A stretch of DNA of 64,000 bases from contig HG738139.1 of NCBI GenBank assembly GCA_000499405.2, positions 6,348,616 to 6,412,615 on the forward strand. Direction: 5' to 3'. Shown here piece by piece: positions 41,301 to 53,729 of the stretch. The stretch comes from Onchocerca volvulus. Taxonomy: Eukaryota; Nematoda; Chromadorea; Rhabditida; Onchocercidae. The position numbers were made by a program, and so were the translations under genes. The first letter of the stretch is position 1; each line of letters starts with the position of its first letter. The notes beneath the pieces were generated by a model. It saw only the letters and a list, made by a program, of their open reading frames with translations, was not told the DNA's origin and searched no databases.

Positions 41301-44300
41301 CTCTTTCACTTCAAAGACCAAGTTTGCTCCTTGGAATGACCTCTCATGTCAACTAACAAATATGTCGGCCAACCAACAAGTAGCAAATGCAAATACTATG
41401 TAATTCCATTACCATCAGCGAAAGTGTAATGAAGCATAAAAAATGTCGAAATTTGAATAAATTCTTTTTTTTATGTGTTACATGAAGACCAAAGATTAAA
41501 GATAGTTTTCACAATGAATTCTTGTTGCGAATCTCTCTGATCAGTTGATACTTGTGGATGTTGCTCATTTTAAGGAATACTTTAAAATACGACTATTGGA
41601 ACATTATGATGAAGTAATATCATTTGGAGTTTAGTACGGTAATGTAGATAGTACGGCAAGCAACACTGACATGTTTTGGCAAATTGGTACTTTGGACTAA
41701 TAAGTATGACCAGATCTTTTAACAGTATTAATTGTCAATATTGCTAATCACTTCTTTCAGTACTTTTTTAAACTACTTTTCCTCAAATTCTTTTAATTAT
41801 TTTTTTTTAAATTTTTTAGTTCTCCTCCAGTTTTAAAATGAATTAAATATAATGAATTCTATTTGCAATTTCAAAAGAATTAGTCAAAGCTAAATTAAAG
41901 ATCAGAATCCATAAATAGCAAAAATTAGCGGCATGAAAATGGATAATATTGTTGATAATAATGTACTGATACCAGCAACTATTAGATATTATTAAAATAC
42001 CTAAATCGGAAAAAAATATCGATCTGAATTGCGATGAAAACATGTTCAAAAGGTATGTTTTATCATAATCGAAAACTAGCAACTACTACACTTTCCCAAG
42101 TCAAATGGTCATGGATTAACCGATCGAGTGGTCATATTCCATCTATCTGAGGAGATGAGCCAAAAGTGACGATGCCTTTCATTAACTGCTTTCATTTTAT
42201 ATGATGATACATTTTACCATATCAGTGATGATAATGATAAATCTAATAGCACCAAGCAAAAACAAAAATCTGTCCAATTAACTCTTAAATTTTAGTGTGA
42301 ATTCAGAATCGAACTTTACTATTTCTTAAAAATGATATGCATTAACATAATCGATTTATTTCTGTTTAAGGCTTAAAAAGGAGCCAAGCACTTCAACAAC
42401 AACACAGCTGATAAGAGCAACATGAAATGTTATCTATGCGTTATTGTATCTCGAGATTTATGATTCTGATAAGCGCTGATATTCATCACTCTGATTGATT
42501 ACTTTTACACTTTGCGCAGTTCTGTCAATCACCAATCTATCTCACAAAAAACTGTAATGCATAATAATCTAATATATCTGATAAGTTTTTCTGCATGAAG
42601 TAACTAGTCATCATGCGTGCAACAAATGTCGCTTCTCACGGATCTGAAATGTGACAAAGAAGATTGAAAATTTTTGACTTATTTTTAATTTTCATTATTT
42701 ATCAATTGTTGTGGGATATTCTCTAAACAAATGAATGATAAATAGATAACGAGCAAAAATAATGTAAGAATAACATTTTGCAATTTTTTTACCGTACACT
42801 TATACAATCATCAACGAACTACTTTTGAATGAAACATTGCTAATTGTAAGTAATTTAACTGTGATCTTCGAACTGATCAAGCCAAATTTAATTTTCTTGA
42901 TAAAATGACGTTTGGAAATCTCTTCTTTTAAATGCAGATTGTCATCACTCTAACAGGATTGTTTGACTTTTATGTTTGAACACACCAAAAGATCTCTAAA
43001 AGACATGTTAACTCACAGATGATGAACATCGATTAGTTGTTCTGTCAGTCAAAACGCCAAATTACATTTATTCTGTTAATTTCGCTTGCGCCTGGCGAAA
43101 TTACTCATTTTGTCGAACAGCTAAGTGTACAGGTGACCAATGACCAATGTCATTTGATTTTTAATTTCATGACGAATCATACGAATAAAACCGTTGATTT
43201 TCATCATTATTATGTAAGTACTACAACTAGCATTACTAATTGTTATTAATTTATTTATTATTACAGTAACAATTGACTTCGCAGTAAAAATTTCGAAATT
43301 ACATTCCTGAGAGAGTTTAAATGTGATTTAGAAGCTCTGTTTCAGGCAAATAAAACTAGAAACGAATTTACGGAAAAAAAAGCAAGAAAAAACGAAATCA
43401 CAAATATTCTATATTGTTTGCATTGTCAATCTGATATTTTGAATTTTTCTGAAAGCCTAAGGCCTAAATCTTATGGATATAATATTCCCCGTTTATTGTC
43501 TTTGTTTGCTACTAATTTTTATAAATATCAATAATGGAGTAATTTATTCGTAGTAAGTAAGCTTATAATTGACAAGTTAATTTATACAGAAAGAGCAAAC
43601 AACAAAGCTTTCTCGATAATCGCTAATCTAATCGAAATTCTGGAAGCTCTCCACTCATGAGGACTAGTAAATTAATTTATTCTTTTAGTTGCTCGCCTTC
43701 GATGACAGCACCAATTAAGTTTAAGCAAACATCGAAAATCATCTGCTAGCAAAAATTTACGAGCATATTATAAATTAAGCTTATTCATGAAATGAACTTC
43801 AAAATAAGCCTATTTTTCTTGAAAACTGCTCAGAAATCGAATGAAAAGATGAGTTGCTAAGTAGTCTTGGCCACATAAATAAATTGCCCTCTCGAGTCCA
43901 GCAAGATTCCCAAATCCCGCCTCAGTATTAGTATGACCCAATTCTGTCCCTCTAAATATTTCAGCCGTCATTTACATGGAAAATTACACAAGCATTCATA
44001 CTTCATCCATTCATCTTATGTTTATGGAAATTTTTATCAAGTTAAGGCTGTGACACATAGCGATGATGGGGATAAGAGCATTCTTTTGGACTTACTAAAA
44101 TTTTAAAAATTAGATTTGCCATACAGCAAAATCTTATTCGAAATCATTTCTTCTAGCAAAAGCCAAATATATATCTGATCAATTTTGACGAGAGTAAAGG
44201 ACAAAGGAATGTCTGCAGGTTGTGATAGCAACAGAAGGATAAGAGATTTTAGTTAGTTTTTAGTGTATATAAAAGAGTGTAATAGTTTTCTTGAACAATG

Positions 44301-47211
44301 TTTTTTTTAGAGTAGAGATGTCAGGATGCCAAATTTATTTGTTTTATTGGAGAAAAATTTCAAAAATTTCGGGAAGTGAGCAAAAATTTGAAAATTGAAA
44401 TGAAAAATCAAAAATTTACATGAATAATAATATTTTGATAATATACTTAATCGCAAGGTAGCAATTAGATATCTCAATGATTGATTGTATTTTAAGGAAG
44501 TATAATACAATTTTTATCCAAACTATGAGTGTGCGCTATCATTTCTGCTAATATAAAATATTTTACATTCGTTATCAAATTTATTGATCAATTATGTAAC
44601 TCTTGAAGAAAATTTATGCGAATTTCAATTATTCAAATTTTTGCTCAACTCGGAATTTAAATTTTTAAAAATTTCGAGAATTCTGAGAGCTTGAATTTGT
44701 CTATGAAGAGTACTATGTATTATTCCAAAGACTTCAACAGCGTGCTTTTCATGCATAAGCAATAATTCTTATCTTAAGATTCAAGTTGTCCACAAAGTTT
44801 CTATCTTTATTTTCTGCGACTATAGATGGATATATACGTAATACTTTCTTTATAACCCTCAAAATCACAAACTGTTTATGAATAGTATAGATAGATTGTT
44901 ATCAGAGGCTGATAACTGTTAAAATGCATAACATAAATGAACGCTGGAATTTATTAGAATAGTGAAAATTTCAAAATTTTTGTTCATCAGATGATTTTAT
45001 TTCTGAAATTAAAATAGAAATTTATCTTCAAATTATAGAAATAAGGAAAGGAAAAATGAGCATTTTCAGTTGAGAATATTTGATAGCAGCAAAGAAAGCT
45101 GAAATAGGTTGATGGTGTTTAAATGACATTTTCCTTCTAAGACAGTCTACGAACCTAAGTTGCAAAATTTTTGTTAGCATACAGCTCAAGTAGCAGGAAT
45201 AGAAAGAAGTAATTTTTGGATAGGATAATGTTAAACTAATAACATTTAGTCTGGGTGATTTTTAAGCAGTTCCAGATATGCAAATTTTGAGTTTTCTACA
45301 ATCAAACGCTGATATCGAATAATTTTCAACAAATTGTTGCAGCTACTTTACTTCTGGGAGATCATTACTGCTCCGACTATATATGTTTATTGATCAAATT
45401 CTGCAGTAAATTTTTCAAAAACTCTTTTACAGCAACCATTAAAAAATTTTTTTCGCGCATTCAATGAATATTCTAAAGCCATCAAATGAATTCCCATTAA
45501 TGCTGAAGTAGGTTGTTATTCTTGAGGATGAACTATTAAAGAAAGATTGATGGGAGTTAGAAGATTCTGTCGATATGGCCGTGAAAATTCCCCAGTCATT
45601 CTTTCCATTCCTATCATTTACATTTCGATTGATATTAATCGATATAGTATAGTTATCTATTTTTTATCATTCCAGACAATACTTCTTCTGAAGAATGTGA
45701 ATGCATAGTCTGACAATGCTGGATCAAAAAGATTGAGTCTTGAAATTCCCAATTACACCAGTTATCTGGTCAATAACTATCTGTTTTTATCTTCTTTGTG
45801 ATATCATAATTGTCATCTCAATTTACGTGAAAAAAGTCATGGAACGTGTGATTCTGTTTGATTTTAGTTTTTCTATAAAATAATACAGAAGTCCAATGCT
45901 TTTTCCTGGCTTCACATTCACAATCAGAAGAAAAATGAGAATGAAAATAACGGAAAGATATTGCTGAACTTTTCAGTAGTAATGTGAAAATTTCAAGCTT
46001 TCCTAAAGAAAATTTTTGGTAAAGTAATAGAGGATTAATCGAACAAAGAAGGTTGGAATAAGATAAGTTCCACTGCTTGAACGGAATTCATTCCAATAAA
46101 TAAGAGTAAATATGTAGTGGTGAACTTTCTGATAATTAGTTTTTTTTTTTAATTAACCTTTTAATATTCATGCAAAATAGACATCATCTATTTGCTTATT
46201 AATTAGGAAAACCATTCTGTTAGATTATCATAAAATTCTTCATCCGAATTAACTTGCAATGGCTTGCATTTCAATGAGCCTAGATAAAATAAGAGATAGA
46301 AAATAAACTTAGCTGAGATAACCAGCTGCATTTATCATTTCTCTCTCCTCACAGGATAGATGAATATTTGAAAAAGTTTGAAATAAAAGACAGATAAACC
46401 ACACGTCGACATTTGCAATACTGTTAACAAATGGCAAGATATGAAATTTGATATTTTTCATTTTTAAATATGCTTCATATTAGTAATTTTCAAGACTTTC
46501 AAGCTAGAAATGAAATCATTAACACACTTATCCCAATTTCTTAGAGTACATCTTGAAATAAACAGAGATAAACAAGGAGTAAACAAAAATATTTCTTAAA
46601 ATTATAAAAATTTTAAAATATTACAAGCTATGCAATCCTGCAAAAATTAAATATTTCTTGAATCAGAAGAGTGAAACTGTTTATCATACCATTTGATAGA
46701 CATGTAAAAAAAGAAGTATTCTATAATTGATTATCGGAATGGAGGCGATGATAATTCTTCTGAGTTAATTCAAAAAATACATATAATAAACCCGCGCGAG
46801 AAAAGATTTGTAAGTTGTGCGATTAATTTGATAATTTCAAAATATAATTATCTTATAATTGAAATAAGTTGTAGAAAATTATATTTGAAACCTTAAGCAA
46901 CTTGTGTATCTCTCAACTCTGATGTGTCAGTACAAAACTTTATGCTTTAACAATGAGTACTCCTAGAATTTATAATTAATAAATATAAAGGATAATAAAG
47001 TATTGCATGCCATTTCGTCACGAAGTACTGTTAGATTTTAGAATATATTCTCATATCACCAAGATAAGTTCACATCACTAATTCAAAACTTCTATCGAAA
47101 AATCATTTTCATTCAAACTGCGAAACAATAAGAAACAAACAATTTGAAAGAAGAATTTCAAAGCCTTCAAATATTCGAAACTTGAAAAGTAAATTCAAAA
47201 TTATCGAAAAG
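38330..47211. other. Large intergenic region, mostly featureless
   Basis: The 8.9 kb upstream of membrane-protein gene A holds no exon chain I can support. The items noticed are a short GGGAAC palindrome (39339-39364), a cluster of three CTGATAAG sites (42408-42585), and a 53-codon minus-strand frame at 43810-43971 with a non-repetitive translation but no domain. Regulatory DNA for gene A is the most likely content. Confidence 0.4.
42408..42585. promoter_or_regulatory. Cluster of three GATA sites (CTGATAAG)
   Basis: CTGATAAG occurs at 42408-42415, 42466-42473 and 42578-42585, with a partial CTGATA at 42476. This matches the extended TGATAA site bound by ELT-2-type intestinal GATA factors in nematodes. 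The cluster is about 4 kb upstream of membrane-protein gene A on its transcription side. A role as an enhancer is inference. Confidence 0.35.
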
Positions 47212-47609
47212 TTAATTAAAAAAGTCATCATCATAATGAAAAGACAGGAAATAAGAAGAATGCATCGAAAGCATTAGAAGAGCCATCTCTGGAGCATAAG
47301 GTTCCATATTACCTGAACCTTTTAAGATACATAATATGCTTCTGCAATTTCTCCATGATTGTGCAGCTTCATAGGTAAGATTCGTAAATGGAAAGAGACC
47401 TTCAGATGTTCGAAGGCCAGCGAAGTCAGCATCTATTCTTACTGGGAACGATAAGTGGGATTAGTTATCGGATATTGCAACGCAGGAGATGAACTACTTA
47501 AACCATCGATTCTTGCGATCTGTAAATAATTCCAGTCAACTTCCCTCACCCATCGCCAGCTTTTTTCTATCCCACCTCCTGATCATTATCTCTGTCGCAG
47601 ATTTTTCAT
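47212..47609 (-). CDS. Possible two-exon coding fragment of unknown identity
   Basis: Two minus-strand exons can be joined in frame: 47609-47550 (acceptor CCCATTCGCAG, donor ATGG|GTGAGG) and 47441-47212 (acceptor GTTCCCAG, ending in TAA). Both junctions are phase 1. The translation includes EKSATEIMIRRWDRKKLAM and then GLFPFTNLTYEAAQSWRNC, and ends FHYDDDFFN. It is not low-complexity, and local G+C is higher than the flanks. An ATG at 47586 could start an 88-aa product, or the upstream acceptor may point to a missing 5' exon. No family was recognised. Chance open frames of this size are possible, so confidence is low. Confidence 0.25.
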
Positions 47610-49625
47610 CTGCGAATGGGAAAATAATAATAAGTTAATTAGTGACAGAATTCACTGATTGATTCTGCAGAGATATCTGTGCTTGGAACCAGCTTTTCAC
47701 AGTTGAAATTACAGAGACTTTTTTGAACTACAGTCGAATTTCAACAGTAAGTTCAATAAATCCACTAATAGAACTTTATTTATCGCTATTCTTGAAAAGA
47801 AATTTAAAGACCTAAATTTCCATTATGGAGTAACAAAAGGCTAGTCTTTTCGTAAGTTATAGTAAATTAATGACCTTCTATACCTTTTAACATTAAGTGC
47901 TCGCGATCGAAATTTCAAATGAAATATAATAATGTTCCTCACGAATAAATTCAATCTTTAGTGAAATTACTTCCTAAATCAACAAAATAAAAAGAATGCG
48001 ACATTTCGATTTTCATATTTGTTTGAGATAAATATCGGCATTAAAAATCTTTATTATGAACCTTTCCACTTGAATAATTAAATAACGAATGAGCGTTACT
48101 AAGTAAAATACTATAAACCATTTATAGCAATAATTAGCTTTTCTCATTCAAATCTGAAATCAACGATATTAATTGCCTTATTTGCACATTCATCTAAATC
48201 ATATGCTTGTGATTTGCTGTACAATTGAAAATAAATGAGAAGGTTTCAAGATAAGATTTTGTTTCTTTTTTATCAATTCCTTTAGTTTATCGAAACGAGT
48301 GATGGAAAATTTTGAACAATTAGTAAAAGTTTGGGAAGTTCGGCTGGCCAATGGTTCAGAAGTCGAAAAGTTCACTTTTGTGGCTGGGAAAATTGCGTAG
48401 AATTAAATAAGAATATAGCGATAAAGTCGAGAATCGTAATAATAACGAAATAATGATTACTACTTCATTTCGAAAGTAAAGTATCTCAAAGTAATTTGTA
48501 TACTTACAAACCCGTTATTCATTTCGCTAATAGTGTACTTCGTTTTGTTAGCTTTTCGGCAATCATTTTGTATAATTCTGTTCTAAAATGAGAAACTTAG
48601 GAAGCTACTTGACTGGTTCATTTTATTTATGGGTAGGTAGCTAAAGAAAATTGGAGAGAATCTTCAATCGAACTTCGATGAGCTTATTTCGCTAAGCAGC
48701 ACAAGCAACATTTTCTGCTGCTGGATATTTCAACTTTTCAAGTTAACTTTTGCCAAATATTTTAACTAACGAAAGGCGTTGCATTTCAAAATCGTTCTGT
48801 CGTTCTAACTTGTAATTTATTTCAATTCAGTTCTCAGCATTGCATTATTTTATGTAATCACAACTATAATTATTATTATGAATTTTTCGTGTTACAATAA
48901 ATTGATTAATTGTCACTGAGATTATTAAATTGGAACTGTTATCTAATCATTTGTGTTTATTGATGAAAATGTGATATTTTTCTGAATTTTTATATCCGAG
49001 AAGTGATGGATTAATTCGAAAAAGATTTCAAAATTGCTTAGAAAATAAGGAAAAAATGATCCGATGTTCGGAATGCTTTTATAATTAGTGTGTCAATTAC
49101 ATATTGAAAAGAAGCTTTCTTTTTAAAAATGAATTCTCTTATTTCAGTTGAGAGAGAGATAGTTTAAAACTAGGAAATATTAGAATTTAAGCAAATTTTT
49201 TCTATGGATCCTAATGAAAATCGGATCACAGATGGTAATTTACAGGTTAATTTATCTTGCAATATCTTGATGAGTGCAATTTTGCATGGCTAAATTGAAT
49301 ATGTAATACGATAAGTGCATTGCGTCATCTGTTCTCCAACAATTACTGCTCGATATTACTCAAAAGAAAGAACTGGAAAGAAGCAGAATAAGTTTGTCGG
49401 TTGTTGACATCCCCCTTTCAAGGACATTCTCCTTACTCCTTATCTCACAATTTGAAGTAATGTCTACCTTAAACAGATTACTTAATTCATGGCCATTTTT
49501 ATGCAATTTGTGTGCTATAATTACATTTTCGCTCTTTTATGTCAGTTATCGTTTTTAGAGCTTTTCATCCAATTTTTTAATTGACGAATGATTTTTACAT
49601 TTTTTGGAATTTCAGTTTTCATGCT

Positions 49626-49698
49626 TGTTTTAATTAAAAACAGTTCAAATCTTCTGTTTCTCTGAAAAAGAAAATTTAAACTGTTTTTAATTAAAACA
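49626..49698. repeat. 25-bp inverted repeat (hairpin)
   Basis: Bases 49626-49650 (TGTTTTAATTAAAAACAGTT then CAAAT) are the reverse complement of 49674-49698 except for one base. A 23-base spacer separates them. The arms are AT-rich and contain the palindrome TTTTAATTAAAA. Confidence 0.75.
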
Positions 49699-50059
49699 TA
49701 AACAAATGTTCAAAGACTACCAACTAGTGGACTTTTGAAGGTAAGATCAAATTTACTAATCTTCCTGTCCTTTTCAGAAGTTTACATAGCAAGTGAAAAA
49801 AGAAAGGGAAAGGTGAATCGTTTACAAATAAAGCAAATAGAAGAAGTGGCGCTGATGTATACAAATGATCCATCTTTCATTCTTTGAACAATACATGAAG
49901 ACAAGGTCATCGAAGCGGCTCGTATGTTGCACTCTCAAAACTTCTAATTCTCTCATTCTCACCTCATCTTGAGACATGATTTATCGTCATTAGAGGGTTG
50001 ATAAAATAAAATGCTAAGAGCTAATTAATCGAATGAAAAATCTTGAATTTCCATATCTT

Positions 50060-50248
50060 TCTATATAAATAAAAATATAAATGTTCGTTGTTTATTTCCA
50101 CAAGTTCTTCACCGATTGATTTGAAATTTTCACACAACGTTGCATTCGAACAGGCGCGTGTTTCTATATAAATAAAGCGCGTGTTTGATAGTTTCTGGAG
50201 AGTTTTAAGATTTTGAACAAATGAATATTTAAATTTTATTTATATAGA
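50060..50248. mobile_element. Possible MITE or Helitron-like remnant
   Basis: The stretch starts with TCTATATAAATAAAA (50060-50074) and ends with its exact reverse complement (50234-50248), giving 15-bp terminal inverted repeats around about 190 bases. Inside, TCTATATAAATAAA recurs near 50162, flanked by two copies of GCGCGTGTTT (50154-50163 and 50177-50186). It has no open frame of note. Element type is inference, and a clear target-site duplication was not found. Confidence 0.4.
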
Positions 50249-51181
50249 CTATCTGGAGCCAGCATTCATATTTTTCCGAAAAATTAAAACAAATTTTAAC
50301 TTTAGTCGTCAGTAGAAGAGTGATGTAAATCTTAATGCTGTACCAGTGCCAATGTCTTTGTATTTTGATTCAAAGAAAATGTTTTTTGAAATTTACCCTG
50401 AATCAGATTAGCAATTATTCAGATGTTACTCATAGCACAATTTATCTTTATGTTCGTTCAATATACATTATTCCATGAAAATAAGAATGTTAAAACTTGA
50501 AGAATGGAAGACATATGGCTCATTGCTAATTCTGGTTGAAATATGATGATAGTAAAGAAATAAACAGTAATATGACAATACAACATCACAAGTAAGTCGA
50601 GCAAGGAATTCGTTCTTAAATTCTTTTTAATGGATGGATTTTTGCTTTTTATTAAGAATTAATAGGTATTCAAAAAATATTGCATTACGAGGAGCATAGT
50701 TTTCATAAATCAATAATGAAATGTGAGAAGATAAAACTAAAAAATCTCTAACATCGAAAAAAAAAAGAAAGCACGACAGTGGAATGATGAAGAAACCTTA
50801 AATTGAATTTAAAATAATTCAAATCTCTGAAGCGCTCAAGATTCAGTTCTGAAGCTTTTTCATCTCTCTATTGGCATAAGACCATTCTAGAAATAAGATT
50901 GCTTATACAAAACCGCAAAAAAAAAGTTTGAGAAATAATAGTAATAATTGTCACAATTGATGAATACATCAGATTTAAATATCATTAAAGTCAGAAGAAT
51001 CAGATGAACTTCGGTTATCTTCGTTTCAGTTTCAGAAACCATACATTGAAAAATCATTAGCTTTCAAATCTTTTCTCTTTCAAGTCAAATATTTTATGTA
51101 TTACATACGAACAAGGTAGATTGTTTCAAAAATCAATTTTGATAGAAGACTGGACCTCAAAAAACAATCAAAAATGGCCAA

Positions 51182-53701
51182 TTATATTTTCAAATTACCG
51201 TTATAAGCAGATGGTATATCAGAAGATTTGTAATACCTATGTATTCCATCAAGCAGTGCTGATTCTATTTTCCAATCATCTGTCGCGATACGGCAACCTG
51301 AAACATCATTCTCCAAAGTGCTTCCACAATGACTGCTTTCCACTTGACATGACATTAGTGTGGGACAATCACACGTTGGCTGATACCTAAAAAAATCTCT
51401 TACTTATAAAAGTTAAAAGAATAAGCGCTGCCTTTCAAAAATGTGCTTTCCTTCTCGAAAATTATTTATCCATAATTGCTTCTATATAAGAGTTACATGG
51501 CCATGAATCCTTGTAATTATTTGTCTGTTTGATAAGATTTAATTTATGAGAAAAACAGTGGAAATCTATCAGTATCCTTCCGCAACAATGAAATGTCAAA
51601 AAAGTAAGATATACAGGATGACACTGATCCACTTTCTCATATTTATATCGACTTTGACATGTTTGATAATGACAGATTATGAGCTATGCAGAGAACTAAA
51701 TATCAAAACAATAGATGAAATAAGATACATTAGTCAAAAGTTTTATCTTAAAGTTCAGTCAATTTCAAATTTCATTTTCTTTTGAATTCCCGAGAGTCCT
51801 GAGAATTCTTGATCATAATATATAAATGAACAAATTTGTATACGAAGCATCCATGCCGACACAAAAACGCTACCCGTAATCAAAGTTCCATGTTTTTTAA
51901 CTTATTTCAAATCTGTCTGGTTTCTTAATTAATTAATAATTTTAGTCAGAGTTCGGAATGCTTGCAAACTAAACATTTGAATATCTGGAACTTATCAAAT
52001 TATAATCGAACTGAAGTATGCAAAAGGTGGAAAAACGATTATTTGAAGGAATCACTTGCGAGTCAGTTAATAAAGCTTTACGGAAGCAAAACATTTGTGC
52101 TCAAAAGCAACAATTATTAAAACATGTAAGTACCAGAAAAAGCAAAAAGCAATTTTCCTTTTGAAAAACGAAAATTAAATAAAAGAAAAAGTTTTCCCGT
52201 TTTTATGGTCTGATGGCGGAAGTAATTAAATTTTGCAAAGCCAGAAAAGAATAATGGTCAGGAAAAATCTTTGAATACTTCAGACAGGCAACAATTTTTG
52301 ATTAAAAATATATCTTTACCGCTTTCAGTACAGAAAATGAAACAACCATAATTATTAATATATATATTTCTAATATATACAGATGTCAAATCATCCAATC
52401 TACCTAGTAATTTCAGAATTGATTAATCGCTTCTTGTGTGAGTTAGTTTGATGAACTTGATATATCGTTGAATTATTGTCGCAGAATTTCATGCTGCAGC
52501 TTGCAACACTTCTCTCACAATTGTATCGTCGTTCGCGAAGATATGCAATTAGAACGCATGAAAATGCAGCGGATGTTGCGACCGCAATTGCTGACAACGC
52601 CATTAGGCCTACATCAATTAGCGTTTCTGATGAATTGTTAACGTGATACAGAAGGTCACGTGATTCAGATTCCGATAACTAAAATTTTTGAATTTTAAAG
52701 AACAATGTGTTAAGTTGTGTTGTAAATTATAAGAATTACAAAATGTCAGAAGACTAAAATAAAAAATAGTGGTTGCAAAATAAATAATTAGGCGATATTG
52801 ATAGATAAGTAATAAATGAAATTAAGGGTGAAAAAACAACGACGGTTACCTGGCCAACAATAGCATATCCTTCACCACAAGAGCACCAGGGACAATTAGA
52901 TTCATATTTTTGTACGATTATCGCAGCATTGAAACATTTACCGGTCAGATTTAAAGTTATTTTATCGGATTGTTGCGAGGAAGCTACTGTTGATGTGATT
53001 ACTTGATCTGCTGTTTTAGGTACTAGTTTATGCTGAAAAATTCATCGGAAATAACGAGGAATAAAAGAACAAATAAATTGATAATTAGTAGATCAAGTGA
53101 ATAAGCAGAATAAAGATAACTGAAATGGAACCTTATCATCAAAAACGCGAATCGCTCGCGTAGAATCACAGGTTCTTGAGAATCCATAAATTGGATCGGC
53201 TCCAACTACCTCATAATTGAAAGTTAGATCTGCAGGTCTTCCTTTACTCCAATAACTTGCAAACATATGTGAAGAATCCTAAATAAATAACCTCCACTTT
53301 ATTTCGAAGTGCAAATTTATTGGAAGTTTAGGAAAATTTTCGTGAAAATTATTATAAAAATTATAACAAAATATTTAAATTTAAAAGCATAATTTTATCA
53401 ATTGACATTCATTTTATTTGAAAATCGAATAAAAGCTTACGAAAAGTTCTTGTATAGACCAGCTGGATGAAATCCTTTCATCGCTAACTAAATTCCACTC
53501 AGATAAGGTTAACCTGGAATCGGCACATCCAGCAGCAGCCAGACATCCTTTAGTCCATTTAACAGATATCGGTTCAACGGTAACCCAGAACGAGGTTACT
53601 GATGATTGCACAGGACTTTTCAACATAGACGATGAACAGTGTATCAAAAATTTCCGGGATATCAGAGCTACTAATACAACCAGAACAGAAAGTTTGATCA
53701 T
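51182..53701 (-). CDS. Nematode single-pass membrane protein, paralogue B
   Basis: This is a paralogue of the gene at 35325-38329. Exons in transcript order are 53701-53441, 53278-53132, 53032-52850, 52678-52404 and 51386-51182, with phases 0-0-0-2 as in A and an exon 2 of identical length (147 bases). The product is 356 aa. The start MIKLSVLVVLVALIS is chosen over an ATG 42 bases upstream because an ideal acceptor (TTATTTCAG) ends 11 bases before it and the signal peptide then begins correctly. Shared blocks are KWTKGCLAAAGC, DPIYGFSRTCD and GKCFNAAIIVQKY. The membrane helix is at about residues 217-244. The last exon joins at the same Arg-Tyr point as in A but encodes an unrelated, cysteine-rich tail (CDCPTLMSCQ, SSHCGS, SGCR). 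A possible donor inside that exon (CATAG|GTATTA) leaves room for another ending. Confidence 0.8.
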
Positions 53702-53703
53702 AA

Positions 53704-53729
53704 CAAGGTGTTCTGAAATAATGTCAAAG
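53704..53729 (-). promoter_or_regulatory. Trans-splice acceptor, membrane-protein gene B
   Basis: On the minus strand, TTGACATTATTTCAG is followed by 11 bases and then the ATG at 53701. No upstream coding exon in frame was found. This is the expected layout of a spliced-leader acceptor and supports the chosen start codon. Confidence 0.45.

Larger units (their letters stand above)
47610..51181. other. Intergenic with hairpin and possible MITE
   Basis: No gene is supportable here. It contains a 25-bp near-perfect inverted repeat (49626-49698) and a short terminal-inverted-repeat element (50060-50248), both listed separately. Confidence 0.45.

Noticed and set aside
43037..43249. Plus-strand frame with a GTAAGT donor near its end and a hydrophobic stretch
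   Set aside because: It has no ATG at its start, no clear upstream acceptor, no matching downstream exon and no recognisable domain.
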